Assembly: GCA_934045905.1 (NCBI GenBank)
Contig: OW203762.1
Span: forward strand, 43,239,411 to 43,303,410
DNA from: Leuctra nigra
Lineage: Eukaryota > Arthropoda > Insecta > Plecoptera > Leuctridae
Length of the DNA: 64,000 bases
Direction: 5' to 3'
Under the pieces are notes generated by a model that was not told the DNA's origin, ran no database searches, and saw nothing but the letters and a program-made list of their open reading frames with translations. The position numbers and the translations under genes were made by a program. Shown here piece by piece: positions 13,391 through 26,565 of this stretch (position 1 is its first letter; the number at the start of each line of letters is the position of its first letter).

Positions 13391-13787
13391 CCTGATTTGT
13401 TAAAAAACAAAATGGTCTTCGATAAATCTGACCAAACTCATACTTTTCATGGTCATTAAGACCAACATTGTCTCTTATTTTACAAATTTTCAGCCCAATC
13501 AGTCAAGAACGTATGCACTTGAAATTTTTAATATCTGTCAGAAATGAAGTATCAAAATGAAAAGAAAATTTCACTGCAACTGAATCTGATTTGCATAGTA
13601 CCAGAGTGTTAAGATGGCTAATCTCAAATTTCAACAAAAAACAAATAGGTACTTTTTTGTTGATTGAGTGGCTCATATTTCATTTTAATAATGGTTGTTT
13701 TCTGTACGTTTTGTACGCAATTCCGGTTTGAGAATTTGCTCGGACCGGTGCTCGCTCGTCAACGCGTTACACTGAGCGTTTTCTTAA
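13391..13787. repeat. Dispersed repeat, inverted partner at 47365-47760
   Basis: This block matches the reverse complement of 47365-47760, including TTGGTCTTAATGATCATG-like and AATTCTCGAACCGG-like stretches. One outer end reads CACTGAGCG near 13776. No coding capacity, class unknown. Nearby, 12985-13335 carries small direct repeats (AATGAGTGAG twice, ACGTCTAGA twice). Nothing else is seen between 12852 and 14490. Confidence 0.55.
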
Positions 13788-14497
13788 TATGATTTAATCA
13801 GTCTTCATAGCCGACGGCCCTATTCTTGCTTCATGGGCACAGATTATGGCTGCCCGCGAAAAGCTAGCATACTAGTAGCTATAGATACCGAGATAAACGG
13901 TCCATGTGTCTCAACTGTAACTCTCAAGCAGTGCCCGCAAGGTCAGCTCCTGGTCTGCCGACCGATTTTAGCTTGAACACATAGTAGCGTTGATGCTGAG
14001 CAGTAGCGGCAAGCGTGAACTCGTTAACCATAGACAAATTCGTGCAATGAAAGAGCAACGAATGGATTTTATATACAAATAATTACTTGGCAATTATAGG
14101 TAGCATAATAGTGTCATGTAAGCTACTTTATATTAATGCATGTTGGTTGTGCCCCTCCTCCCAAACAAATTTAAGGTCAAGAGCTGCCAATGATGTTTGA
14201 TAATCAATGCTACAACATTAAACTATGCTAGGTAGAGTAGGTAGCCAAACCACCCAATCTAGTAAAAAATGTGCACTGGTCGTCGTCAATCAAAAATGTG
14301 TAGAATACTCTTGTTCTGGTCGTAAAACTAAAAGCCAGATTCTTTCAAAGAACCGATCTGCAAGAATTCAGGAAAGAACTCAACTGCACAATTCTTCCGC
14401 AGTCCTATACTCCTCAACTGATCTGAGGAAAGAACTGCCCAGTTCTTCCTCAATCCTTATACTCCTTGTCTTCATGCACTTCCATGCACAGATAGGT

Positions 14498-14682
14498 AGG
14501 TACACTCGACAATTCATAAAACAGTATTTCAACGAAACAGATTGGCTGCTTGTCAGGTTCATTGACAATCAATCCTTGTTATTATCAATGACTTCATCAG
14601 ACTTCATCAGATGATGCCATCACATTTTTTTCAGACAATCCATTTCTTTCAAATACCGTTTTATGAATTGTCGAGTGCACCT
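14498..14682. repeat. Inverted-repeat MITE (about 185 bp)
   Basis: The left end, AGGTACACTCGACAATTC continuing for about 50 bp, is mirrored by the right end GAATTGTCGAGTGCACCT. The subterminal motif CCATCACATTTTTTTC, then CAATCCATTTCTTTCAAA recurs at 18886-18945, evidence of a second, broken copy there. Confidence 0.65.
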
Positions 14683-15145
14683 ACTTCAAGTTAGTTAAAA
14701 AATAATTATAATGTAGAATGAAGTTTTTGTACGCAAGACCGGACAAAATATTTATTTCCTTACTTCTAAATACATTAGATAATGTATTCAAATTCAGATT
14801 TAATACGAGGAAATTTACAAAATGGCTTGGCTTGTCAACGGACACTAAATATCAATGGTAAAAGCTACAAATTAGGTACCTACGTATGGTATAATGATCT
14901 GTTATTAGAGAGGAAGTGATGATTTTATCGCTTAAGCATCATATAGTAAGTTGAGCATAGCATGTGAATTAATTTTTAAAATGCTGCGAGCTCAAAATGT
15001 TCAGATATAAGAAACTAGAATGAGCAAAAGTCATCGCCTTGAGGTAGGAGCGATTTCATCCCCAACGTCTGTGAAGGAAAGAAAGAATAGATTTACTAAT
15101 GTCACGTATCAAGAATTTGACCATTACCTACTCTACGATTTGATA

Positions 15146-15908
15146 TAGGGATGGAGCGAACCTGGATTTTGATATCGACTATCGATATCATTTATATATC
15201 GATATATATCGATATCGCGATATATCGATATATTGAAATATTGAAATATCGAAATATCGATATATTGAAGTATCGATATATTGAAATATCGATATATTGA
15301 AATATCGAAATATCGAAATATTGAAATATCGAAATATTGATATATGACAATATTATATTTCGATGTAGGTATGGAAATATTGATATATCGCATAAATGCC
15401 GTAAATTGCTCCTAAAACTGATAGGAAATTCAAAAGAAAATTTAAATAGAAATAACAGAGCCGTTGCAAAATATAGGGTCACCGGCCAGATAAGAAAGAA
15501 ATTTGAATAATCTGAGAAATTGTCCTAAAATGTGATAAACGCTGCACTGCAAATATGAATTATTTTGCCCTAGTAGGTATAAACTTCAATTAAGAATATA
15601 GTTGTATCATACGGTAAAGCTTCGATATATCGATATTTCAATATATCGATATTTCAATATTTCGATATTTCAATATTTCGATATTTCAATATTTCGATAT
15701 TTCAATATTTCAATATATCGATATTTCAATATTTCGATATTTCGATATATCAATATTTCGATATTTCAATATTTCAATATATCGATATTTCAATATTTCG
15801 ATATATCGATATTTCAATATATCGATATTCAATATATTCGGGTATCGATATTTCGATATTTTTTTGATATCGATATATATCGATATATCGATATTTTCTC
15901 CATCCCTA
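15146..15908. mobile_element. hAT-like MITE carrying inverted ATCGATATTT arrays
   Basis: Ends TAGGGATGGAG and CTCCATCCCTA are flanked by a perfect 8-bp duplication, ATTTGATA (15138-15145 and 15909-15916). Just inside each end lies an array of CGATATTTCAATATTT-like units, at 15169-15360 and in opposite orientation at 15620-15895, around a 260-bp unique core. The arrays are open in several frames and give spurious Ile/Tyr/Asp/Ser-rich ORFs. They could form a long imperfect cruciform. Confidence 0.8.
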
Positions 15909-15916
15909 ATTTGATA

Positions 15917-17144
15917 GGTACATACTTCTATTGTCCTAAAAATGTTGTTTCTTAGACGATTTTTTAATTAAAATTTGAAAGTAATTCTTTTAAGTATACC
16001 TCTATGTTCCAATCATCTCTTATTGAGAGATCACTCTCTAAGAAAGCTGTCAACTGATTATTAATGTATTATAATCAAATTATTAATTATAAAAGGTAGG
16101 AGGTACTTGCAGAATCTTTGCCATGCCCTTCACAAAAAGGAATGTTACCAAAATATAAAAATAAAAGTTAAAAATATTAAAAAACTTTAAAATATACTAA
16201 TACATATATAGGTATACGAGAGATAGGCTTTTTATTATAGTAGGTAGGTATTGACTCGTGATTAGGAACCATTGATTTTCTTACAAATGCTTTTTACATG
16301 AAATTCAGTACCTACCTATGCACATATACACAATTTCTTTCTAAAATTTCTAAATTTCTTTTTCTTTTTTCCTTCAATTTTTTGCTTTATTATTAGGTTC
16401 TTTTGACGGAAGGGCAAACAAATTTTATTCATGAAATAGCCCCATATTCAAATTATTATACGAATGCAACTTTACTTTTTCACGAAATTTGCGGAAAATT
16501 GACGGTATTGTTTCTTAAATTCCTTGTAATGTGCGTAAAAACAAAAACCATTACAACATTTATTTATAATAATTATAAAATGTATGTAAGTAAATGTTGT
16601 AATGGTAAGTACTAGGTAGGTATGGTAAATGATGTGATTGAACTTTGTATAAAATATAGGTGTACCTCTTTATTTCTTTTCTTATTCTTTGCAGCTTTGA
16701 GCTTTTCCTATTTTCTTTAAAGCCAATACAACTTTTATTCTTTCACTCCTGTGGCCTCCTTTATATGACAAAACTAGACAACTTGGTAATATTTTAATAC
16801 TGCACAGTATGTTTTGTGAAGGTAGCAAAATTAAGGATTTTCATGCCACTTTTCAGTAAAACTACTGCATCATGATCAGTGGGCAATACAGCCTACAGGC
16901 AATACCTATCTAAATTTCCTAGTTGTCTCATTTTACTTGATAAAGGGCTAACTACACCGGAGTGCTATAATATGTAACTTAGTAGTGATGCCGTATCAAA
17001 TGATATGAAACAACAAGGAAATTAATAATCGCCCTGCATGTGCCTTCTTTTGAGAAAATTAACAAATGGACCAATACAGCACGAGTAAAACAAAATTATT
17101 AGGTAGGTAGTAATGAAATAAATAGTATGACATAGGCAGAGAGG
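15917..17144. other. 3' flank of the TFIIA gene, no gene seen
   Basis: AT-rich sequence between the hAT-like MITE and the TFIIA-gamma stop codon. It presumably includes the 3' UTR of that minus-strand gene. A minus-strand AATAAA lies at 16669-16674. No other gene or clear inverted-repeat element is seen. Confidence 0.5.
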
Positions 17145-20100
17145 CTACTTACTTTTACCATCGCAAGCCACTATCTTCACTTTGTCCACCTTGGCAACCT
17201 CTTGCACCTCACGAAATTCAACGTCATTGAGCATGAATGTCCATACGTTGTCACAAAATCGGTAAGTATTAAGTTTTCCAGCCTGGAAAGATAATTATTT
17301 AATTACAAAAGTTATACCTACACTGTGAGTTGAATGAACCACCTAAGAGTTTCTAGTAGGTTTAAAACCTTTAAAGACAACCTGCTGCAGCGCCTTAGTG
17401 GTTCTTGAATGGCTCTACAATTTAAATAAAGATCTGGAATTGAAAAATTTGAAAATTCAAAGAAAAAATGCCTGCAGGGCAACAATTGGAAGGTTGTTTG
17501 ATTAAGGTACCTAATTTGTCCATTAAAGACGGCTGGGTAGTGAGTTTGACCTTGAAGAGTTTTTTAATCGATTTTTATCAATATCTTTTTCCAGTGTAAT
17601 TGTTAACAAAATAGGGCTATGGACGTGAATTCAGAACAGTTTAATGAAAATAATTTCATAGTTTGGAATAAGTTATTAGTTTTATTTTGTCCAACAGGTG
17701 TTTAGAACCCGAAAATTTAGTACATTTCGAGTTCTAAAAGTTCGGAACTCTGGAAAGTTTCGAGTTCTGGAAAAAGATATTGATAAAAATCGATTAAAAA
17801 ACTCGTCAAGGCCACGCTCACTACCAAGCCCTCTTAAGGCCAGGTAGGACAAACTTTGGATTAGCTAACTAGCAATAGTTAGTAGGAATTCCACAACCGA
17901 TACGGCAGTAGCCAAACTATCTCCCGCTAGGGTGCTGCCATCAGTTTTGAGCGCAAGTGTGAAGTACAAAATTAAAACTCGCGAAACTTTATTTTGACAG
18001 GCATAAGAAGACTTACTGATTAGTTACATATATTTTTTACTATAGTAGGTATAATAAAATGTGTAAAAACTAAAAATAAGAAGATATCTAATGCAATTTC
18101 TTTTTCAATGTGAAGCGACATCCTCTCAATTGTTTTAATTGAAAGTTACAAAATTCCATTATGCAATGAGTCAGTTCAAGAGAGCACTGGAAACAAAAAT
18201 CATTACCTATGTGAGCTGTCATTACATGACCATATCATTACGTATTACACTATAATTTCTAATAATTATCCACTCTTGCGGTAAATAACCAAATATCAAC
18301 ATAAATGGTTATAATATTATTCATTTGCACATGACATCATCTCATTGTTGCGCGGCCATCTTGATGATACTTGTCAAAATGGCTGTCAATCTGTTTTTAA
18401 TTTTAATTTTTTTTTTTGATATTATTTATGGTTCACCTGTGCAATTGTAGGCTGCAGAAGAAGTTCTTATAGGTATAAAACCACTCATTTACAAACTATC
18501 TTCGACTATAGCCGATAATAATTAGTTTAAATCGACTTGACAAACTATCACCAAAATGGCCGAAAATATACTTTTTTACATTGTTGATGTAGAACAAAAG
18601 GCGCTCGTGCAAACTATGAATAACATGAAAATACGGACTGTGGGGTAAGAAATACTTAAATACCCACTCTAGCGCTAAAGTGGCCAACCGGTTGTCCTAG
18701 CTTTGCATTGCCCCATAGGATTCACTAAATTCCACTAACAATTAGAGGTCAGTTAGGGTACCCGGGTACAAACCGGGTACCCGGGTACGCCATTACCCGA
18801 GTACAATGGCAAGTACTCGGGTATCAAAAAAAAAACTATGAATCGAGTTAGAGTTTTTTTTAGAGTTAGAATAGACTTTATCGGTTTATGCCATCAAATC
18901 TTTTTCAGCCAATCCGTTTCTTTCAAAAACCCAAAGTTTATCTTTTGTTGGGCGTACCTAATGTAATAATCCCTCCCATAATTACCAACACCATTCACTA
19001 CACGAATACAAAACAACGCACACAATTTAGTCCATATACGTTGTACCTACTTGACAATCAATACTAACGCATAGTCTTGGAAATATATTCGGTAAACGCT
19101 CCTTCTCCCTTTCCATATTAATTACGTCAGTTTAGGCTCCTCCCCCTCGACACGACACTAGCAAAGTTATTTGAATGTCGTGGGGGGTGAAAGGAGAATT
19201 TACCGAATATACCTCCATGACTGTACAATACACCGAGAATATTTACCTTAAACGTTAGGCGAGACTTTACTCTGGTAGCCAGGGAGTTGTTAATGGATTT
19301 ATCGAACTGAAGTAGAACTTTGATAGCTAGTTGAGGGGTGATCTGTCCATACTGAAAGAAACAAATATGAAGTTTAAAACAGGTAGGTACCTACTAGGTA
19401 ATACCTACCTACAACAAATTAATAAAGCATAATCTATTATAAAATTATAAAACAAATTATTATGCACTAAACATATTAATAAATTTAACTGTGGATTTGT
19501 TAAAGAGGTAGAAGGTGTAGATAATAAGAGTAGGTACCTAATAATAATCATTCACCCAGTTCGAAAGTTGGGTCAGGGGGATAAAGGGCTATTAAATCCT
19601 AAGCTACCAGGCTTGGCTCATATTCTTTCTTCCCCACCAGCTTCTTCCCCTTCTCCCTGTTTTCCAACCACCTTTCTTCCTCCACTTCTTTCATTCCTCA
19701 AGTCCCTCTTGCACATTGCCTGCTACCAACTCCCTCCACTTCTCCCTTGGACCCTTGCAACTTCGAACTCAACTCCCGACAAGAGGATGACCCTGTTCAT
19801 CCTCTTTATGTGGCCATACCACCGTAGCTGCTCTCTCTCCAATTTGAAAGTCAACATTGCACTGTCAGTGTCAAGTATACAGTTCTAATTTTTTCACTCC
19901 AAATCTTGTTCTTTCCTTTTTACTCCTTGTATGCTTCATAAGAATTTCATCTCCGCTGTCTGAAACTGGATCTTCTTCTTTAGTACTCCATTCGCCACGC
20001 GACTGAACGGTATTTGAGTAATAATAATAATAATAATGTAATTTATTGAGCACATAAAATAGGTACCTACATAATTGGTCTGTATTCAACAATCGAGTCG

Positions 20101-23100
20101 TTGATCTTCCATACATCTATCTCTTCTCTTCAGCTGCTTCACCTCTTCACCGTTTACCTACTTCTTCTTAATTCATAATAGTCATTAAAATTGTGCTTCA
20201 ATATCAGTGGTAATATTGGAAGAACATCCAAGCATTTGCTTTTTAGCTGAGGGAAAACCACTGAAAAAACATTCTCAGCAGGATGTAATCTTGATTCTTG
20301 TCTTCCAATGTCATGACTTCACGAATTCTCTTTCTTGAATGATAGCGAGTTTATCCTTAACGAGCGCCTTGAAAGCTTTTAAACTTAGGGTCTGCTCTTC
20401 TGTTGTTGTTGTGTTGTATGCTACTGAGGCTGAATAGGAAAAACAGTTCTTGAATTTTTTACTTCGATGAGTTCCAAAGTCTAGCTTATCTTTGGATCGC
20501 GTGTCTCGTAGGTGAATATCATGACGCTTTCTCAACTTATCATTTAAATACTTTGGCTCTCCCGTTCTCAATATCTTGTGCGTTGCGCATGTTAAATGTA
20601 GGCTTCTTCTCGCTTCCATCTTTAGCCAATGGTGTCTTCTCTTAATATTGAATACAAACCTAGCACAAGAATTCTGGACTTTTTGAATACGACCTACATC
20701 TTTCTTCGAAATACACGGTCCGTAAACGATGTCACAGTAATTCAAATTAGATTTATAAGTGCCTCAACAAGCTTGCTTTTTGTTGATCTTGTCAGAATTT
20801 GTTTAAATCTTTGCATTGTTCGTAGTTTGCCGTAAGCTTTGCTATTTGCTTTCTGAATATGATCTGAGTAAGTCATTTGATCTGAGTATAGTCATTATCA
20901 AACCTAAATTCCTTGCATTTTCTGAAGTGGGAATAATAGAACCATTTATATATGTACCTAGTTTTAATTCACTATTAAGTATTTTGATCCGTTGACATTT
21001 GTTCCCTATAATCATTGATATGGTCTTCGAAGTGTTTAAAGAGAGTCCTTGACTTTCACTCCATGCAGCAATAGACTGAAGATCTTCGTTTATTTTCTCT
21101 TGTGCTGCAGCTAGATCTTGAGGTAACTTGCAAACCATTTAATTGTCATCTCTCCCACTCCAAGATGTGAGTTTAGCCAGTAGGAGTTCATGATTGATAG
21201 AGTCAAAGGCTTTTGTAAAATCTAATAATATAAGACTTGTAACCATTTTCTTCTCCATTCCCTTGATCGCTTCATCAGTTACATCTACATTGATGTTGTC
21301 CCACGATTTTTCCTGAATCCTGACTGACTGTACAGTTCATTCCATTTCACAAAGGAAAGGGAATTGCCTTTCTATTGGTTGGTTGGTTGGAGCTCCGATC
21401 ACCACACTTTACAGGGATTGGAAATGGTCTGCGCATTGTGACGTCACTCCCATAAGACCAATGCTAAATGAAGGCGGCCCAGGGTCTGGTTCGCCGATTT
21501 GCACCTGATCACTTCCTGCACCCATTTACTTCCGGTCGGTGACCCGCGAAATTTCAAAAAAGTATGCTTTTGGAGCTTTGCGCAGGTGTTCAAATATGAT
21601 TCACACAATAGCCGCCAGGTTTAAAAGAGCTTCTCAAACTTGTCGCTGCTAGAGATGATCGAGCATTGTCGAATATAATTTGAATTTTTCTGGCGGGAGA
21701 TAAAGACATGTGCCACGAGAGCGGCATCACAGCCGCTTGTTCTATGATTGTTGTGTTCAAGGGCACCAGACCCATGGCCAGCTAGTCAGACCGTTTCCAA
21801 TCCCTGTAAATTGTGGTGATCGTACGTTGGAGGCGGGAAACAAATGACCCATTCCAAAAGAAATCAACGAAGACATATTTGGTGACCTCCTCCGATCTTG
21901 ATGAAATTTGGTACACATACTAACACTATGGCATGGTGTATTTGTAATTTTTTTCAGAATTTTATTGTTCGTATTCTCCGAGATACGGGGTCACTAAATT
22001 TTGACCCTCGGAGGGGTCAAACAGGTCGCGCTAGACGTTTTCGCTAATAATTTGGCTTCTAATTAAGTGACAGAGCTGCAAGTGGTCTCATTTTACAGGT
22101 AATAAAATTATCTATCCATAGATGCCACATAAGTGAACATTAAAAGTATTTATCTTGTAGATACAGAGGGTCAAATGTTGGCGAGGTCAAAGGTCATTTG
22201 CCAAAATACTTATTTTTTTAAAATTTTGAAACTTGGTGTGAATTTTCTACATACATGTAGGTACAATGTCAGAAAAAATTGAGGTGGTATCTCCACAGGT
22301 TTCTGAAAAAATAATTATTGTATTCACAATTACATATAAGATGGCGTATTTGCTGCATCCAGGGCCTGTAAAAGATTGGTTAAAATTGGAATTTTGGTCA
22401 ATCTTGTGAAAATGGCATATAACTTTAAATCCTATGTATTATTGTACTTCATTATGTACCTGCTTTAAGTGTTCAAAAGTGTTTTGGTTGCTTTTGCACT
22501 GTCAGCCGCTCTCAGTTTGTATGTTCGACCACCTTGACCTCTATAATGGAACTAGTAGAGGGCCAAGTGGTTTTACGTACGATCGTCATGAATGGAAATT
22601 GCCAACTATCTCACTAAATACATAATACATAGATAGATACAAAGCCTAAAAAAATTGGTGCCCCCCCCCCCCCCCCTCCCCCTGTCAGGGGCTGGGGGCT
22701 AAAGTTATTCATTCCTGTAGCCGAACCGAAAAGACATAGAGGACTATTTTTTATTTAAGACATCAAATCTTCTTGCCTTATTGTGAAGAAAAATAATTTA
22801 ACAAAATTTTGGCCGTCATATTGAAAAAATAATTTTAAAATCTAAGAATTTATCTATACACTGAAAACGGTAATTTGACGAACTACAAATGTCTCAAACA
22901 AAAATTGAAGTACTCATGAAATACAATAACTTTGTAATTACTAATTCATCATTTTGTCTACCACCAATACTTTATGAGTAAGAGACGATTTAGGGCAGGA
23001 GCTTTATTCTATATCTTTTTTTGATCTCGTCCCGGCCGCCTTCATTTCGGGTAATGCTATCTTAATGGCAGTGAAATGAAGGCGGCCGCGACGAAATCAA

Positions 23101-26100
23101 AAAAAGATATAGAATCGGCAACCTCTTTTGGTGGAGAAAAACCTTTTACCTTTTTTTACACCTTTATTGGTGGGAAATTGGCTCAATTTCCCAAAAAAAT
23201 AAAATTAGGAGCCGCAGTTGAGGCAATCAAACACCGAAATACACCGAAAATAATGCATTGAATTAGGTACCTACTAGTTTATTTTTGATATTTTGACGAA
23301 GCCCCTTAGTTGGGGGGAAGGCCCTGGGGGACAGGGCGTATTTTTAGAATTTCAATAATTTAAAAGTGATTCTGGGACTCTAAAATGAACCAACTTAATC
23401 AAATAATCGTCCAATTGTGCCCCGCCGGGCGTTTTTCTTTGAATATTCAAATTTTTTCGATTCCAGATCTACCTATATTTAAATTATAAAGAGCTATTCA
23501 AGAACAACCAAAGAGCCGCAGGTTGCCGATCCCTGATTTAGGGCATTTTTTCTGAGTGGGATAGGGACTGCGCAATGTTAATTGCTCTCGGGGGGCCTTG
23601 AACGGCGTGAATTTTACCACTTTTTTTATTAGGTACATCGTAGCGCCAAAACCGTTCATCCGACCTAAAAATCTTAAAGGCATTTGAAAGGTACATTCTA
23701 TGTGTTAACTTTCCTGATTTTGCAACAATGTGCATTATTTTAATTTTGGAGAAAAAAAATCTTGCATGAAATCGAACATATTTTTAAGTCGTTATTCAGG
23801 AGGAGAATGTACAATCAGAACACTTTTGAACACTTAAAGCAGGTACATAACGAAGTACAATAATACATAGGATTTAAAGTTATATGCCATTTTCACAAGA
23901 TTGACCAAAATTCCAATTTTAACCAATCTTTTACAGGCCCTGGATGCAGCAAATACGCTATCTTATATGTAATTGCAAATACAATAATTATTTTTTCAGA
24001 AACCTGTGGAGATACCACCTCAATTTTTTCTGACATTGTACCTACATGTATGTAGAAAATTCACACCAAGTTTCAAAATTTTAAAAAAATAGGTATTTTG
24101 GCAAATGACCTTTGACCTCGCTAACATTTGACCCTCTGTATCTACAAGATAAATACTTTTAATGTTCACTTATGTGGCATCTATGGATAGATAATTTTAT
24201 TACCTGTAAAATGAGACCACTTGCAGCTCTGTCACTTAATTAGAAGCCAAATTATTAGCGAAAACGTCTAGCGCGACCTGTTTGACCCCTCCGAGGGTCA
24301 AAATTTAGTGACCCCGTATCTCGGAGAATACGAACAATAAAATTCTGAAAAAAATTACAAATACACCATGCCATAGTGTTAGTATGTGTACCAAATTTCA
24401 TTCAAATCGGAGTAGGTCACCAAAAATTTTATTTTATTTTTCGTTGAATTGTTTTGGAATGACCCAAATTCAAAGGAGACAACGGAAAAACCAAGTCAGC
24501 CAGACTGCCAACTCAGCTGAAAAAGTAGGAACATATTACAACAGATTTTAATTAACTTTTTAAATGTATTTTGTTAACCCAGGCAATTAAATAGACGATT
24601 TTATGGCAACGAGGGATAAAGTATTTATTTTATGACTGATTTAAAGGTCAAGTGGTTGACTGGTTGTTCCAACACTTAAGTGATCACCATAGCAACATTT
24701 TAATGGTAGGCAGTGGTACCGCGAACTATGCCATCTGTGGGAGAATTACGAACTTTGGAACTTCCATTCCCTTTGTGATGGAATAAACTGTACCTACCAA
24801 CCTATGGGCAAAATGTTTTGAAACTTCTGTGAGAACTGCTCGGTCCAGAAAAGCGTCCTAACTAAAGCTACGTTCAGCGCTTCGACGCTGGCCAATCAGA
24901 TGGCTCAACGTCAAGCGCCTGAGAGCTGGCGAGCTGTCAAAGGGGAGCTGTAAACGTAGCTTAACTGGAAAAACGTGTTGGCCTGTTGCACACCTGAAGT
25001 TATTCCTCTTCCTATGTTTCAATCTTTTAGTTAGCCAGCTCTCTAGATACTTTAATTCTTCTCTTTCCAACAGTTAGGTATAATATCTCGTAGCTTGATC
25101 TTCTCATTCTTCATTGCCTTTCTCTCCATTACTAGGGTCCCGGGAAAAATTTGTAATTCACTCTAGAATTTAGTGCATTACATCATTAAACACAAATTTT
25201 GTTGGATTTGATATTCTAAATTCCTTCAATTAGTACCTAAGATTTAACTTTTTTAATGCACATTTACACGGGCGTTTCAAACTTCGACGTTCCCAACGTA
25301 GGGTTGCCATATTTTGAAAATCCTGAAGAGGAACAGGCGTTTAGGAACTGTAGGAACACTCTGACAACGGCAACAATGGGGGTCTGGGGGGAGGGTCCAC
25401 CAGGAACACGCGGGTCTGGGCCGCGCAAGCCCGGAAAAATTTTGAATTTCAAGAATGAAATTATAGAGCAAAATTCTTAAATGCGGTTTTTTGGACTAGA
25501 AATTTCGGCGATTTCGACCACCTGAAATTGCTAGTTCACAATTATGGAAATTTAGTTTCAAATATTATAAATTAATTGAAATGAAATAGGTAGGTTTTAA
25601 CGACGTATGAATACCTAATATTTTCTAGTAGAAAATTAGAAGGGACTTGAATGTGGAGAGGTTGACTTTTAAACTGGGTAGAGAGCGGCTACGGTGGTTA
25701 GGGCACATGAAGAGGATGCAAGGGAATAGAATACCACGGCGGGAGTTTGAAGTGGCCAGGAGTGGCAAAAGGAGAGTGGGAAGACCGAGGAAGAAGTGGA
25801 GTGAAGTGGTAGCAGAGGATGTGCGAGAGAGGTTGGAGAAGTGGGAAGAAGTGGAAGAGGAGAGTTGGTGGGAAGACAGGAAGAAGTGGAAGAAGTTGGT
25901 GGAGAAGAAAGAAGAAGAGGAAGAGCCAAGCTTGGCCAGCTGGCTCAGGAGTCCAAGGCCCTAGCAAGTGGTGGCCTTGGCCAACCCCCGACCCAACTAT
26001 GGAACCGGGCGAAGGATTATTATAATATTTTCTAAAAACATCGCATTATGGAAGGATATTGTAAAGTCGCGCAAATCGGCGATTGGCGACGACAGCAAAA

Positions 26101-26532
26101 AGTTGGTCGCAATATGGTAGAGGGTCAAGTCGACCAAATTGCAACAATGCGCCCAATCTGGCAACGTAGAGAACAAAACAATGCCGAGACAGCTGATCAG
26201 CAACGTCCAGATATCTAACGCAATAGTCAGAGCGCTCAGTGCACCAAGGTAGCAAACGGTTTAGAGAGCATGCGCAGTAAGTAGTAGTAATACAACTTCT
26301 TGGTAGTTCCAATTGATAGTAAAAAGTGATCACGGGGACATTTTGTGTCCCACTTCATGTCGAGGCGGTATGTACGGGACATAATACTGAAAATCGGGAC
26401 GTATGGCAACCCTATCCCAACGGCGGTTCCATTTATAAATTTTAAAGCTTTGTTGAAAGCGCAAAGTTTGAAACTCAATCTGCGATTTTAAACTGTTTTT
26501 TTCATTGTTCGCATGGAAATTTTTTATTATTC

Positions 26533-26565
<33 letters not shown>

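Noticed and set aside
15133..15955. Three long ORFs rich in Tyr, Ile, Asp and Ser on both strands
   Set aside because: They are translations of the ATCGATATTT-type arrays in the hAT-like MITE; the same pattern is open in several frames.
21590..21775. 61-codon minus-strand ORF in the 425-bp inverted-repeat element
   Set aside because: Too short, no motif, and confined to a non-autonomous element.
25669..26035. Ser/Leu/Pro-rich ORFs antisense or shifted over LINE tail copy 3
   Set aside because: Shadows of the purine-rich, Lys/Glu-coding tail.
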